NCBI GenBank assembly: GCA_947176505.1
Contig: CAMWQW010000010.1
Span: 1 to 64,000 of the forward strand
DNA length: 64,000 nucleotides
Source of the DNA: an uncultured Lachnospiraceae bacterium
Lineage (GTDB): Bacteria > Bacillota > Clostridia > Lachnospirales > Lachnospiraceae
Direction of reading: 5' to 3'
Shown: positions 18,935 to 28,444 of the stretch, piece by piece
Position numbering within the stretch: position 1 is the stretch's first letter
Layout of the letters: each line of letters opens with the position of its first letter
Made by a program: the position numbers and the translations under genes
The notes under the pieces: generated by a model
The model's database searches: none
Told to the model about the DNA's origin: nothing
What the model saw: the letters and a program-made list of their open reading frames with translations, nothing else

Positions 18935-20086
18935 TTATTTAATGTGAGATTTCACTGCGTCAGCAACAACCTGTGCAACCTTCGGATCAAAGGCTTCAGG
19001 CATAATATTGTCTTCGCTAAGTTCTTCTTCCGGTACAAGTCCTGCGATAGCATAAGCGGCAGCCAGCTTCATTTCTTCCGTAATCTGTACTGCGCGCCCT
19101 TCCAGTGCACCTTTGAAAATGCCGGGGAATGCAACCACATTATTGACCTGATTAGGGAAATCGGAACGACCCGTGCCGACAACTCTGGCACCGGCTGCTT
19201 TTGCGATGTCGGGCATGATTTCAGGAACCGGATTCGCCATGGCAAACAAAATGGAATCGCTGTTCATGGAAGATACCATATCGGGCGTTACGATATTGGG
19301 GGCGGATACGCCGACAAAAATATCTGCGCCTTTTAAGGCATCGGCAAGAGAGCCGCTTTCATTATTCGGATTTGTCGCCTCAGACATTTTCTTTTGCATA
19401 TAGTTTAATCCTTCAGTGTTTTTGCCTATAATACCGACTTTGTCGCACATAATAATATTGGTTAAACCGTAATTTAACAAAAGTTTTGTGATGGCAACAC
19501 CGGCGCTTCCGGCGCCGTTTACTACAACTTTACAGTTTTCTTTCTGTTTCCCGACAACTTTTAAGGCATTGATGATGCCTGCAAGAACAACAATGGCAGT
19601 TCCGTGCTGGTCGTCATGAAAAACCGGAATATTCAATATTTCTTTCAAACGCTCCTCGATTTCAAAACAACGGGGAGCGCTGATATCCTCTAAATTAATG
19701 CCGCCGAAACCGGGTGCAAGATAGGTTACAGCCTTAATGATTTCTTCCGTGTCCTGAGTATCCAGACAAATCGGAACCGCGTTGACGCCGCCAAATTCCT
19801 TGAATAATACGGCTTTGCCTTCCATAACCGGCATGGCGGCATAAGGACCGATATTGCCCAGACCGAGTACGGCGCTACCGTCAGATACGACGGCGACGGT
19901 ATTGGATTTCCATGTATAAGTGTAGGCGGCTTCTTGATCCTGAGCGATTACCTTGCAAGGCTCCGCGACACCCGGCGTATAGGCGAGCGACAAGTCTTCG
20001 CGCGTTTTCACAGGGGTCTTGGATATGGTTTCAAGTTTGCCGTGCCATTGTTCATGCAATTTCAGTGCTTTTTCGTTTGTTGTCAT
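18935..20086 (-). CDS. Malic enzyme, short NAD(P)-dependent form
   Basis: Catalyses oxidative decarboxylation of malate to pyruvate with a divalent metal. The 383-residue product is the short bacterial form without the phosphotransacetylase-like tail. It shows LAYTPGVAEPC near the N-terminus, SDGSAVLGLGNIGP, the metal-binding and catalytic block INLEDISAPRCFEIE and PVFHDDQHGTAIV, and the nucleotide-binding GAGSAGVAI. The ribosome binding site is weak (GAGGTACTCC before ATG). It seems to be the first gene of the malic enzyme - radical SAM - DUF4364 unit. Cofactor preference cannot be read with certainty. Confidence 0.93.
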   Translation of the reverse strand: MTTNEKALKLHEQWHGKLETISKTPVKTREDLSLAYTPGVAEPCKVIAQDQEAAYTYTWKSNTVAVVSDGSAVLGLGNIGPYAAMPVMEGKAVLFKEFGGVNAVPICLDTQDTEEIIKAVTYLAPGFGGINLEDISAPRCFEIEERLKEILNIPVFHDDQHGTAIVVLAGIINALKVVGKQKENCKVVVNGAGSAGVAITKLLLNYGLTNIIMCDKVGIIGKNTEGLNYMQKKMSEATNPNNESGSLADALKGADIFVGVSAPNIVTPDMVSSMNSDSILFAMANPVPEIMPDIAKAAGARVVGTGRSDFPNQVNNVVAFPGIFKGALEGRAVQITEEMKLAAAYAIAGLVPEEELSEDNIMPEAFDPKVAQVVADAVKSHIK

Positions 20087-20482
20087 GGAGTACCTCGTTT
20101 CTTAAATTATAATTTAACGTGTGGATAAGTAGCTGGTTTGTGGTACGGAGTGAAATTCGCAGTGCGAGCTCGATTACGCTGCGCTGCATCTCGCTCACGG
20201 GCATTCGCCCTAACATAATGTAATCTGACAAATACGTCTGCGAGCAGCCGATTTGTCATCTTGCATTATGGCACTGCTCATTGCTGACGTGTAGATTATA
20301 TAATATTTATATTTTCTGTGCAATATCAAAAAAATACTTCCTATTTTATAAAAGGTAGTGTATAATGTGCAATAATGACAATAGATCATTTCGATTGACA
20401 CATCAGGTAATAAAATCCCTAGACGAAAGAACGTATACGGAAGAATGTATATAGATGATTTATTAAAATACAGGAGGCATGT
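20087..20482. other. Intergenic region between malic enzyme and rho
   Basis: No coding region is credible here. The part from about 20140 to 20290 is GC-richer than its surroundings and packed with palindromes, the clearest being the inverted repeat listed at 20214-20270. From about 20295 the sequence becomes AT-rich and carries TATAAT at 20361-20366 with a poor -35, a likely rho promoter. This leaves a leader of about 110 bases before rho, which may serve autoregulation. Confidence 0.5.
20214..20270. repeat. Imperfect 20-bp inverted repeat with nested hairpin
   Basis: Arms at 20214-20233 and 20251-20270 match at 17 of 20 positions (outer ends CATAATG / CATTATG, inner ends TGACAAAT / ATTTGTCA). 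The 17-base loop contains the small hairpin CTGC-GA-GCAG. There is no T-run, so it is not a standard terminator. It looks like a dispersed palindromic element of the REP/MITE kind, but no second copy was seen in this window. Confidence 0.6.
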
Positions 20483-21829
20483 ATGAGAGAAAAATATGAG
20501 TCATTGGCGCTTGCCGATCTCAAGGCAATCGCAAAGGGGAGAGGTATCAAGGGTACTTCGACTATGAAAAAAGCGGAGATTGTGGAAGCTATGCTGGCAG
20601 AGGATGAGAAGGATAAAGCGGCAGGTAAAGAGGTCGCGGTAAAATCCGTAGTCCCGCAGAAGAAGGACGGGACAGAGGAAGAGAAGTTTCCTGCGGAGCT
20701 GGACAGCGGCATTACTGCAAGCGGTATTCTTGAGGTTATGAGTGACGGCTTTGGATTTATACGCTGTGAGAATTATCTGCCCGGCGAGAATGATGTTTAT
20801 GTAGCGCCCAGCCAGATTCGCCGTTTTGGTTTAAAAACAGGTGATATTTTAGAGGGGAATACAAGAGTTAAGACACAGAACGAGAAGTTCAGCGCTCTTT
20901 TATATGTAAAATCCATCAACGGTTATCCGCCGGAAATTGCTATGCGAAGACCGAATTTTGAGAATCTGACACCGATTTTCCCCAATGAGAGACTGAAGCT
21001 GGAGACACCGGGAGCGTCTGTTGCGATGCGCATTATGGATTTGATCAGCCCTGTCGGCAAAGGGCAGAGAGGTATGATTGTGTCGCCGCCGAAAGCAGGT
21101 AAAACGACTTTGTTAAAGGCTGTGGCGAAATCCCTTACCAAGAATGCTTCGGACGCACATCTGATTATTTTACTTATTGACGAACGTCCGGAGGAAGTGA
21201 CGGATATCAAGGAAGCGATTGAAGGTCCGAATGTGGAGGTTATTTATTCTACATTTGATGAATTACCGGAACACCATAAGAGAGTGTCGGAGATGGTAAT
21301 TGAGCGTGCAAAGCGTCTCGTGGAGCATGGACGCGATGTGGTCATTCTCTTAGACAGCATCACTCGTTTGACCAGAGCATACAATCTGGTAGTCCCGCCT
21401 AGCGGACGTACTTTATCCGGTGGTCTTGATCCGGCAGCGTTACATATGCCGAAACGTATTTTTGGTGCGGCGCGTAACATGAGAGAAGGAGGAAGTCTGA
21501 CCATACTTGCCACAGCATTGGTAGAGACCGGCAGCAAGATGGATGATGTTATCTACGAGGAGTTCAAGGGGACCGGTAACATGGAGATGGTGCTTGACCG
21601 TAAATTGTCCGAGAAGAGGGTGTTTCCGGCAATTGATATACCGAAATCCAGTACAAGAAGAGAAGACCTTTTGTTATCGCCGGATGAACTGGAAGCCATT
21701 AATATTATCCGTAAAGCTCTAAACGGCATGAAAGCGGACGAGGCTGTGGAGAAAATTCTGGATATGTTTGCAAGGACGAAGAACAATTTTGAGTTTGTGA
21801 ATATGGTTAAGAAAATGAAATTTATTTAA
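20483..21829 (+). CDS. rho: Transcription termination factor Rho
   Basis: Rho is a ring-shaped RNA-dependent ATPase that ends transcription of untranslated RNA. The 448-residue product has an N-terminal helical Rho_N domain with LALADLKAIAKGRGI, a short charged linker, the RNA-binding cold-shock-like domain (GILEVMSDGFGFIR, DVYVAPSQIRRFGLKTGD), Walker A PPKAGKTT near residue 200, Walker B VVILLDSITRLTRA, the Q-loop and R-loop (SGGLDPAALHMPKRIFGAAR), and the C-terminal KMKFI. An AGGAGG-like site precedes the ATG. It heads the conserved block rho - rpmE - DUF1385 - prmC - prfA. Confidence 0.98.
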   Translation: MREKYESLALADLKAIAKGRGIKGTSTMKKAEIVEAMLAEDEKDKAAGKEVAVKSVVPQKKDGTEEEKFPAELDSGITASGILEVMSDGFGFIRCENYLPGENDVYVAPSQIRRFGLKTGDILEGNTRVKTQNEKFSALLYVKSINGYPPEIAMRRPNFENLTPIFPNERLKLETPGASVAMRIMDLISPVGKGQRGMIVSPPKAGKTTLLKAVAKSLTKNASDAHLIILLIDERPEEVTDIKEAIEGPNVEVIYSTFDELPEHHKRVSEMVIERAKRLVEHGRDVVILLDSITRLTRAYNLVVPPSGRTLSGGLDPAALHMPKRIFGAARNMREGGSLTILATALVETGSKMDDVIYEEFKGTGNMEMVLDRKLSEKRVFPAIDIPKSSTRREDLLLSPDELEAINIIRKALNGMKADEAVEKILDMFARTKNNFEFVNMVKKMKFI

Positions 21830-21866
21830 TAAGGTATTAATTTAAAGAATTTATTTGATAAAGGGC

Positions 21867-21895
21867 TTGCATACATGAAATTCCTATGCTACAAT
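21867..21895 (+). promoter_or_regulatory. Promoter of rpmE
   Basis: TTGCAT at 21867-21872, 17-base spacer, TACAAT at 21890-21895. The predicted message starts near 21902, exactly at a GCTGTCG-ATTTA-CGGCAGC hairpin (21902-21920) at the 5' end of a leader of about 90 bases. A 5' hairpin in a ribosomal protein leader may stabilise the message or serve feedback control; that is inference. Confidence 0.75.
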
Positions 21896-21993
21896 GTAAA
21901 AGCTGTCGATTTACGGCAGCATGGGATGAGAAATAGTATGGCAGATACGCCTATTTACTTTTAGTTTACTTAGAAAAGGAGCATGGTTATAAG

Positions 21994-22200
21994 ATGAAAG
22001 AAGGAATCCATCCTGAATATTATCAGGCAACAGTGACGTGCAACTGCGGTAACACATTTGTGACCGGTTCTACGAAACCGGAGATTCACGTTGAAGTTTG
22101 TTCTAAGTGCCATTCGTTCTACACAGGACAGCAGAAGGCAGCACAGGCTCGCGGACGTATTGACAAGTTCAACAAGAAGTACGGTGTGGAAAGCAAATAA
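21994..22200 (+). CDS. rpmE: 50S ribosomal protein L31 (zinc-binding form)
   Basis: The 68-residue protein begins [15 protein letters not shown] and carries the zinc ribbon of the C+ form: CNCG near residue 16 and CSKCH near 37, with HPE and FYTGQQK. It binds the central protuberance of the large subunit. Having all the Cys residues, it would be the zinc-replete L31 that can be displaced by a Cys-free paralogue under zinc limitation. It has its own promoter and terminator. Confidence 0.97.
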   Translation: MKEGIHPEYYQATVTCNCGNTFVTGSTKPEIHVEVCSKCHSFYTGQQKAAQARGRIDKFNKKYGVESK

Positions 22201-22208
22201 GTTTGTAC

Positions 22209-22240
22209 AAAAAGGTTGAGGTGCATATCTCAACCTTTTC
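22209..22240 (+). terminator. Terminator after rpmE
   Basis: AAAAGGTTGAG, an eight-base loop, CTCAACCTTTT. An 11-base perfect stem, placed directly behind the rpmE stop codon. Confidence 0.88.
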
Positions 22241-22284
22241 TAATAGCATGACATAGAATAGATTTAGATAATGAGGAATATGTA

Positions 22285-23289
22285 ATGGCTAAGAAGAGAA
22301 AGATGAAATATTCCGGAATCGGCGGTCAGGCGGTGCTGGAAGGAATCATGATGAAGAATAAGGATCAGTATGCTGTGGCGGTCAGGAAGCCCGATGGAGA
22401 AATTGAGGTGGAAGTGGAGCATTATATCGGCATTGTCCACGGAAGCAAACTCGTGAATATTCCGTTTATACGTGGTGTTTTTCAGTTTGTGGATTCTTTG
22501 ATTCTGGGAATGAGGTGCCTGAACTTTTCAGCGGCTTTTTACGAAGATGAAGATGCCAAGGAGACTGTGGCGGATAAAGCTTTTCATAAGTTGTTTAAAG
22601 ACAAGGCGGACAAGGTGTTCAGCGCTATCGTTATGGTGCTTTCGTTTGTGCTTGCTATCGGCATTTTCATGGTGCTGCCTTATTATGTGACTTCACTTTT
22701 TGAGGAGTATATCAGAAATGCGTCTTTTATGGCAATCATTGAGGGAGCGCTTCGTATTGTTATTTTTGTAGGATATGTTCTTAGCATTTCTCTGATGAAA
22801 GATATCAGGCGTGTTTATATGTATCACGGGGCAGAACATAAGTGCATCAATTGTATTGAAAAAGGACGTCCGCTGACGGTTAAGAATGTTATGAGAAGCT
22901 CTAAACAGCATAAACGCTGCGGAACCAGTTTTCTGCTGTTTGTCATGCTGGTGAGTGTGGTTCTGTTTTTCTTTATCCGGGTGGAAAATCCGGTATACCG
23001 CGTTTTGATTCGTATTGCGCTGATTCCGGTGATTGCGGGTATTTCCTATGAGATTATCCGTCTGGCAGGCAGAAGTAATAATATATTGGTCAGGATTATT
23101 TCGGCACCGGGGATGTGGCTGCAGAGGCTTACGACGAAAGAGCCGGATGAGAGTATGGTGGAAGTTGCCATTGCGGCAGTGGAGGCGGTCTTTGATTGGA
23201 AGGCATATCTGTATGAAGCGTTCGGATATGAGGTAGACGACTCTTGGTTGCGAGACGACGAAGAGCCGGAAGAAAATGAGGATGAATAG
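22285..23289 (+). CDS. DUF1385 family membrane protein (YqhQ-like)
   Basis: The 334-residue product starts with the family hallmark YSGIGGQAVLEGIMMKN and has FIRGVFQFVDSL, several membrane helices (about 110-135, 145-170, 215-235, 240-260), and YHGAEHKCINCIE with a His/Cys cluster followed by HKRCGTSF. DUF1385 proteins are metal-site-bearing membrane proteins of unknown function, commonly found next to prmC and prfA in Clostridia and Bacilli. Very acidic C-terminus (DDEEPEENEDE). prmC follows after 9 bases, so they are cotranscribed. Confidence 0.93.
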   Translation: MAKKRKMKYSGIGGQAVLEGIMMKNKDQYAVAVRKPDGEIEVEVEHYIGIVHGSKLVNIPFIRGVFQFVDSLILGMRCLNFSAAFYEDEDAKETVADKAFHKLFKDKADKVFSAIVMVLSFVLAIGIFMVLPYYVTSLFEEYIRNASFMAIIEGALRIVIFVGYVLSISLMKDIRRVYMYHGAEHKCINCIEKGRPLTVKNVMRSSKQHKRCGTSFLLFVMLVSVVLFFFIRVENPVYRVLIRIALIPVIAGISYEIIRLAGRSNNILVRIISAPGMWLQRLTTKEPDESMVEVAIAAVEAVFDWKAYLYEAFGYEVDDSWLRDDEEPEENEDE

Positions 23290-23298
23290 ACATAACAT

Positions 23299-24219
23299 AT
23301 GTTATATAATGAAGAGATGACATATCAGGAAATATATCAACAGGGAATGGAACAGCTGATGCAGGCGGATATTCAGGAAGCCGGACTGGATGCGAGGCTT
23401 TTGCTCGAATGGTGCTGCGGTACAGACCGTAATACGCTGCTTGTTCATGGAGAACGGAGTGTATCACCGGAAGAGTATGAGCGGTATAGAGTCTGTATTG
23501 TAGAGCGCAAAAAACATGTTCCATTGCAGTATATTACGGGCGAGCAGGATTTTATGGGATTAACTTTTGCAGTAAACAGAAATGTGCTTGTTCCGAGACA
23601 GGATACGGAAATACTGGTGGAGGAGGCTATGCGTTATCTTCATGACGGAATGAGGATACTGGATATGTGTACCGGTTCAGGCTGTATTCTGATAAGCCTT
23701 TTGCATTATTCCAATGACTGTACGGGAGTGGGGGTTGATTTGTCCGAAGAAGCTTTGCAAGTCGCTAAGGAGAATGCAGAGCGGATTTTGAATCAGAAGA
23801 AAAAGACAGCGTGTGAAGCCTTATGTGTGCCGGATGAATCAGAGCAGAATGTATTTTGGGTTTGCAGCAACCTATTTGAACGGTTGGATTCTGACGAGAA
23901 ATTTGATATCATTGTATCGAATCCGCCATATATAAGAACAGGTGTTATAGATACTCTGATGCCGGAAGTCAAAGAACATGAACCGCGTCTTGCGCTGGAC
24001 GGACAAGAAGACGGACTTTTCTTTTACCGAGAAATTATAGCGCGGGCGACGACATATCTGAATCGTGAAGGAATGCTTTTGGTTGAAATCGGATATGATC
24101 AGGGTGAGGAAGTTCGTGCTCTTATGGAGAACGCGGGATATACGGAAGTGGATGTTGTTAAAGATTTTGCAGGACTTGACAGAGTTGTGCATGGTGTATA
24201 TAGCGCAAACAGGAGGTAA
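23299..24219 (+). CDS. prmC: Peptide chain release factor N5-glutamine methyltransferase
   Basis: Methylates the Gln of the GGQ motif in release factors using SAM. The product (306 residues from this ATG) has the N-terminal helical substrate-binding domain ([34 protein letters not shown]), the SAM-binding MCTGSGCI, and the catalytic NPPY in [12 protein letters not shown] 23317 (MTYQEIY) fits the family's usual N-terminus better, but neither start has a strong ribosome binding site. It lies two bases before prfA, which encodes its substrate. Confidence 0.95.
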   Translation: MLYNEEMTYQEIYQQGMEQLMQADIQEAGLDARLLLEWCCGTDRNTLLVHGERSVSPEEYERYRVCIVERKKHVPLQYITGEQDFMGLTFAVNRNVLVPRQDTEILVEEAMRYLHDGMRILDMCTGSGCILISLLHYSNDCTGVGVDLSEEALQVAKENAERILNQKKKTACEALCVPDESEQNVFWVCSNLFERLDSDEKFDIIVSNPPYIRTGVIDTLMPEVKEHEPRLALDGQEDGLFFYREIIARATTYLNREGMLLVEIGYDQGEEVRALMENAGYTEVDVVKDFAGLDRVVHGVYSANRR

Positions 24220-24221
24220 TT

Positions 24222-25298
24222 ATGTTTGACAAGTTAGAAGATTTATTGAGAAAATTTGAAGAAATCATGAATGAGCTGAGTGAGCCTACCGTTGCGGATA
24301 ATCAGGACCGTTTTCGTGCGCTCATGAAGGAGCAGAGTAATCTTACGCCCATTGTGAATGCTTATAAGGAGTATAAAAAGTGTAATCAGGATATCGAGGA
24401 TTCTGTTGCCATGTTGGAGAGCGAGTCTGATGAAGATATGCGAGAAATGTTGAAAGAAGAACTCTCCACTGCCAAAAAACGTGTGGAAGAGCTGGAGCAT
24501 GAATTGAAAATTCTGCTTTTACCTAAGGATCCCAACGATGAGAAGAATGTCATCGTGGAGATTCGTGCAGGCGCGGGCGGTGACGAAGCAGCATTGTTTG
24601 CAGCGGAAATTTACCGTATGTATGTACATTATGCGGAAGGCAGGCGATGGAAGGTGGAGACCATGGAAGTGGAGGAAATCGGCATCGGCGGTATGAAGAG
24701 CGTTACCTTCATGGTGAGCGGACAGGGCGCCTATTCCGTGTTAAAATATGAGAGTGGCGTGCACCGTGTGCAGCGTGTGCCTGAAACGGAGAGTGGCGGT
24801 CGTATTCATACATCGACAATCAGCGTGGCGGTCATGCCCGAGGTAGACGAAGATATAGATATCGTTATCGAGGATAAGGATATACGAATAGACGTTATGA
24901 GGGCGTCTGGAAACGGCGGACAGTGTGTAAATACCACGGATTCAGCAGTTCGTCTGACCCACTATCCTACAGGTATTGTGGTGTACAGCCAGACCGAGAA
25001 GTCACAGATTCAGAATAAAGCGAAGGCTTTTGCACTGCTTAAGGCGAAGCTGTATGATATCGAGCAGCAGCAGCGGCATGACGCGGAAGCCGAAATGCGC
25101 CGCAGTCAGATTGGTACGGGCGACCGCTCGGAGAAAATCAGAACTTATAATTTCCCGCAAGGACGTGTCACCGACCATCGAATTAACCTTACGATATATA
25201 AGCTGGACAAAGTGATGAACGGTGATATTCAGGAGATACTGGATGCGTGTATTGCCGCCGACCAAGCAGCGAAGCTGGTGAAGATGGGAGAAAACTAA
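24222..25298 (+). CDS. prfA: Peptide chain release factor 1
   Basis: RF1 reads UAA and UAG in the ribosomal A site and triggers peptide release. The 358-residue product is of usual length, with the helical domain 1, the PCRF domain, the GGQ motif in [16 protein letters not shown] near residue 230, and the RF1-type region [20 protein letters not shown]. The tripeptide for stop-codon reading is expected in the codon-recognition domain between these; the RF1-like form (PxT) is consistent with VPETES nearby. An AGGAGGT site lies in the prmC end. The last gene of the DUF1385-prmC-prfA unit. Confidence 0.97.
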   Translation: MFDKLEDLLRKFEEIMNELSEPTVADNQDRFRALMKEQSNLTPIVNAYKEYKKCNQDIEDSVAMLESESDEDMREMLKEELSTAKKRVEELEHELKILLLPKDPNDEKNVIVEIRAGAGGDEAALFAAEIYRMYVHYAEGRRWKVETMEVEEIGIGGMKSVTFMVSGQGAYSVLKYESGVHRVQRVPETESGGRIHTSTISVAVMPEVDEDIDIVIEDKDIRIDVMRASGNGGQCVNTTDSAVRLTHYPTGIVVYSQTEKSQIQNKAKAFALLKAKLYDIEQQQRHDAEAEMRRSQIGTGDRSEKIRTYNFPQGRVTDHRINLTIYKLDKVMNGDIQEILDACIAADQAAKLVKMGEN

Positions 25299-25369
25299 TA
25301 AAGAATTGCTAAGGATGATTACTTGCCTGCCATGGAAAGAAGTCCGGTTAAAATGACCGTGAGGTATAT

Positions 25370-25435
25370 ATGAAGGGTATCGATTGTAGTTACTATTATG
25401 AAGGCTATTCGACATATCAGGCAGAAAAACTATAA
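25370..25435 (+). CDS. Possible 21-residue peptide downstream of prfA
   Basis: A short frame MKGIDCSYYYEGYSTYQAEK-L with GAGG placed about 6 bases before the ATG, between prfA and the terminator at 25471. The composition is Tyr-rich with one Cys. I recognise no family. It is reported because the ribosome binding site spacing is right and the 170 bases between prfA and its terminator otherwise have no content. It could equally be chance. Confidence 0.25.
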   Translation: MKGIDCSYYYEGYSTYQAEKL

Positions 25436-25470
25436 GCGAAACATAAAAATTGATGAAATAAATGATATGA

Positions 25471-25499
25471 AAGTGCCTTATTAACTAGGGCGCTTTTTA
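25471..25499 (+). terminator. Terminator of the DUF1385-prmC-prfA unit
   Basis: AAGTGCC / GGCGCTT stem with one G-T pair, 11-base loop, then a run of five T. From prfA to the sigma gene (about 340 bases) only this terminator and the short possible peptide are seen. Confidence 0.7.
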
Positions 25500-25637
25500 T
25501 TGTTGCATAAAATAACATCATTGATGTAACCTTTTCCATATTTTTAATATCTAATCAGTATAACACATGTGCGAAATGAGATGACGAGTGCTGCCGCTGC
25601 AGAGGCATGACCGTACAACAAGAAGATAAAGAAAGGC

Positions 25638-26192
25638 ATGGGTATAAAGATGAATAACACAGTAAGCCTAAAACTGGTCGAGAAGGCAGCTAGGGGAAAC
25701 AGAGAGGCTTTTGGAGAACTGATTATCATGCATCAGGAATACCTGTATAAACTGGCATATATGTATACCAAGAATGAACAGGACGCCTTGGATGCAGTGC
25801 AGGAATGCGCTATGCGCGCAATGATTTCCATGGATAAGCTTCGTGAGCCGCAGTATTTTAAGACATGGATTACGCGCATACTGATTAACGGTATTTACAA
25901 GGCGCAGAAAAAGTACAGAAACATCAGTCCTTTTGAGGAGTACAATGAGGCGGCGCCGGATGAGCCGTTATCTATAGAGGAAAAGACGGATCTTTACGAT
26001 GCGATAGATTTACTTCCGCCCACATACAAAACAGTAGTTATTTTACAGTACTTTCAGGGAATGAAAATCAAAGATATCGCAGAGGTCATGAACATTCCGC
26101 AAGGCAGCGTGAAGGCGTATCTGTACCGTGCCAAGGAAGTATTGCGAAGACAACTCGATGACGATGAAGAGGTCGATGCAAGGGCCAGATAA
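25638..26192 (+). CDS. ECF RNA polymerase sigma factor (SigV-like)
   Basis: The 184-residue product has sigma region 2 (about 20-85: FGELIIMHQEYLYKLAYMY, DALDAVQECAMRAM, FKTWITRILIN) and region 4 (about 120-170: LPPTYKTVVILQYFQGMKI, IPQGSVKAYLYRAKEVL), with no region 1 or 3, as in extracytoplasmic-function sigma factors. It should direct polymerase to envelope-stress promoters, often including its own. The ATG at 25650 is an alternative start with similar support. The next gene, 41 bases on, encodes a single-pass DUF4179 protein that probably acts as its anti-sigma factor. Confidence 0.92.
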   Translation: MGIKMNNTVSLKLVEKAARGNREAFGELIIMHQEYLYKLAYMYTKNEQDALDAVQECAMRAMISMDKLREPQYFKTWITRILINGIYKAQKKYRNISPFEEYNEAAPDEPLSIEEKTDLYDAIDLLPPTYKTVVILQYFQGMKIKDIAEVMNIPQGSVKAYLYRAKEVLRRQLDDDEEVDARAR

Positions 26193-26233
26193 ATTCGGAA
26201 TGCGTTGAAAAGGCGCAGAAAAGGAGAAATAGA

Positions 26234-27535
26234 ATGAAAAGTGAAAGATTTGACACGATTGCCATACCCGATAGCTTGTCACAGTGTGTACGCAAGGGGA
26301 TACGACAGGGTGAAAAAATATATATGCGCAATAAGCGTAAAAAGACAATGATACGGATTGCGACAGCCGCAGCGGCGCTGCTTCTCTGTATGGGTTTCTT
26401 TGCGTCGCAGCCGGCGCTGGCATCAAAGATTCCGGTTATCAGAAATATTTTTAAATTCCTGCAGAAGGATTATTCTTATCAGGGGGATTTGGATTCTGTT
26501 GCGCAGAAATTTGAAGAACCGGAAGGAAGCGGCAATACAGGAGAGGGAGAGAGTGGCGGTTCATCGACAGGTAGTGATTATGGGACAGCAGGGGGTGATG
26601 GCGTCACAGCCGATTCTGTTTACACCAAGACTGTGGATGGCGTGACGGTATCCATTTCGGAGGCGTACTGTTCCGTGGAGGCAATTTATTTGTCTCTGAT
26701 GATTACGAGTGAGGAGGCTTTCCCGGCAACGATGATGGATATGAGCGAGCAGCCGATTATTTATCTGAAAGGAACGGCAGATTATTCTTTCATGCCTTCC
26801 GGGAGAGATGAGGCGCATGGGTATGCAAATGGCGGCAACGGATCTATGGAAGGGAAATTTATAGATGAACATACTTATGCAGGGATTTACAGAATTGATG
26901 CGCTGGATATTTTCGGAAATGACACCATGCTTAAGGAAAGTTATCGAGCTTTAGACGCTTTTGATATGGACTACACGATTGAGCAGATTATCGGGGACAG
27001 GGCAGAGCCGGAACCGCTTGATTACCGTGGAAAGACACAGGCGGATTTAGAGGCGATGTCGGACGAAGAGTGGAATGCGTTTATGAATGAGATTACTCCG
27101 CCGGATCGGAATCAGTTCCCGAACAAATATGAAAACTGGTGGTTTGACGGACCTTTTACCTTCAAGCTGCATATAGAGATGGATAATGACAGTACACAAG
27201 TGGTTACGGTGGATGAGACCAATGATACCGGCGCCGGTCTGTATCAGGTTGTGAAGACGAAGTTTGAGATTACGGTGGAAGAGAAGTGTACTGAAGAGCG
27301 TATCGAGCAAGGGGTATTTCTGGTCGTGCTTGATGCGGACGGACAGCTTCTTCCGAACGGAAGCAGCCAATTTGCAGATACCTACGCTATTAACGGCAGG
27401 AATGTCTCTAAAGTATATGTGTATGTCTGTGATTATATAGAATATATGGATGATATCAAGGGACATCGGAATGATAGCAATTTCAAACAGATTTTGGATG
27501 AAAGGGCGCTGTATAAGAAGGAAATTGTATTTTAA
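26234..27535 (+). CDS. DUF4179 domain protein, probable anti-sigma factor
   Basis: A 433-residue single-pass membrane protein. The cytoplasmic N-terminus (about 1-38) is short and basic with PDSLSQCVRKGIRQGE, the transmembrane helix spans about 39-56, and the outer part has the DUF4179 pattern (SKIPVIRNIFKFL, then VDGVTVSISEAY) after a Gly/Ser-rich linker at about 95-125. DUF4179 proteins typically lie next to ECF sigma factors and hold them at the membrane. The gene follows its sigma gene by 41 bases and ends in a terminator, so the two form one unit. What it senses is unknown. Confidence 0.85.
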   Translation: MKSERFDTIAIPDSLSQCVRKGIRQGEKIYMRNKRKKTMIRIATAAAALLLCMGFFASQPALASKIPVIRNIFKFLQKDYSYQGDLDSVAQKFEEPEGSGNTGEGESGGSSTGSDYGTAGGDGVTADSVYTKTVDGVTVSISEAYCSVEAIYLSLMITSEEAFPATMMDMSEQPIIYLKGTADYSFMPSGRDEAHGYANGGNGSMEGKFIDEHTYAGIYRIDALDIFGNDTMLKESYRALDAFDMDYTIEQIIGDRAEPEPLDYRGKTQADLEAMSDEEWNAFMNEITPPDRNQFPNKYENWWFDGPFTFKLHIEMDNDSTQVVTVDETNDTGAGLYQVVKTKFEITVEEKCTEERIEQGVFLVVLDADGQLLPNGSSQFADTYAINGRNVSKVYVYVCDYIEYMDDIKGHRNDSNFKQILDERALYKKEIVF

Positions 27536-27548
27536 ACTATAAGTTGTG

Positions 27549-27580
27549 AAGACACAGTTGTATAGGCGGCTGTGTCTTTT
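27549..27580 (+). terminator. Terminator of sigma/DUF4179 unit
   Basis: AAGACACAG / CTGTGTCTT, a nine-base perfect stem with a 12-base loop and TTTT behind. Confidence 0.82.
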
Positions 27581-27724
27581 CTATGCATGATATAATAATA
27601 TTATGGTCTGATTTTTAATGATAAATAATAATTTTGCAACTTGTAACATGTATGTAATATCTCCGGCTTATGATGACTTTAGTGCCGAACCGGTACAGAA
27701 TAGAGATAAGGAGTGAGTATCATT

Positions 27725-28444
27725 ATGGAAATCTTACAAGCGGTAAACTTAAAGAAATACTATCAAAGCGGAGATAACACGGTCAAGGCTGTGGACGATA
27801 TCAGCTTTTCCATAGAAAAGGGCAGTTTTACAGCAGTCGTTGGCACATCCGGCAGCGGGAAAACGACGCTTCTGAATCTGATGGGCGGGTTGGACTACGC
27901 GGACAGCGGAGAGATTATTATAGACGGGCATTCGATTATGAAAATGTCGGAAGAGGAACTTACGGTGTTTCGCCGCAGAAATATCGGCTTCGTATTCCAG
28001 AACTATAATCTAATTTCGATACAGAATGTTTACAAGAATATCGTGCTGCCCATCAGGCTTGACGGCAGGAAACCGGACCGGAAGTATATTGAGCATATCT
28101 GTAGGGAACTGGGAATCGAGGATAAGATGGACCGATATCCCAATCAGTTATCCGGCGGGCAGCAGCAGAGGGTGTCTATCGCAAGAGCAATCGCTGCAAA
28201 GCCGGCGGTGCTCCTTGCAGATGAACCTACCGGCAATCTGGATTCCAAGACAAGTGCGGAAGTGATGGGGCTTCTTAAGATGACATCCAGAGAGTTTCAT
28301 CAGACCATCGTTATGATTACCCACAATGAAGCGATTGCACAGCTTGCGGACAGAGTCATTCATTTAGAGGACGGTAAAGTGGTGGGCGACGACAGAGGAG
28401 CGCGTGCCGGACAGAATGCGTTCGGAAGGGAGGCGGCCTTATGA
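27725..28444 (+). CDS. ABC transporter ATP-binding protein (MacB/FtsE-type)
   Basis: A 239-residue ATPase subunit with Walker A GTSGSGKTT, Q-loop VFQNYNLI, signature LSGGQQQRVSIARAI, Walker B VLLADEPTGNLD, and H-loop MITHNE. The SGGQQQR and GNLD forms mark the MacB/LolD/BceA group that works with FtsX-like permeases. The ATG at 27725 is preferred over the GTG at 27713, which overlaps the AAGGAG site. It overlaps the permease start by four bases (ATGA). Together with the following response regulator and kinase it is arranged like Bce/peptide-resistance modules. Confidence 0.94.
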   Translation: MEILQAVNLKKYYQSGDNTVKAVDDISFSIEKGSFTAVVGTSGSGKTTLLNLMGGLDYADSGEIIIDGHSIMKMSEEELTVFRRRNIGFVFQNYNLISIQNVYKNIVLPIRLDGRKPDRKYIEHICRELGIEDKMDRYPNQLSGGQQQRVSIARAIAAKPAVLLADEPTGNLDSKTSAEVMGLLKMTSREFHQTIVMITHNEAIAQLADRVIHLEDGKVVGDDRGARAGQNAFGREAAL

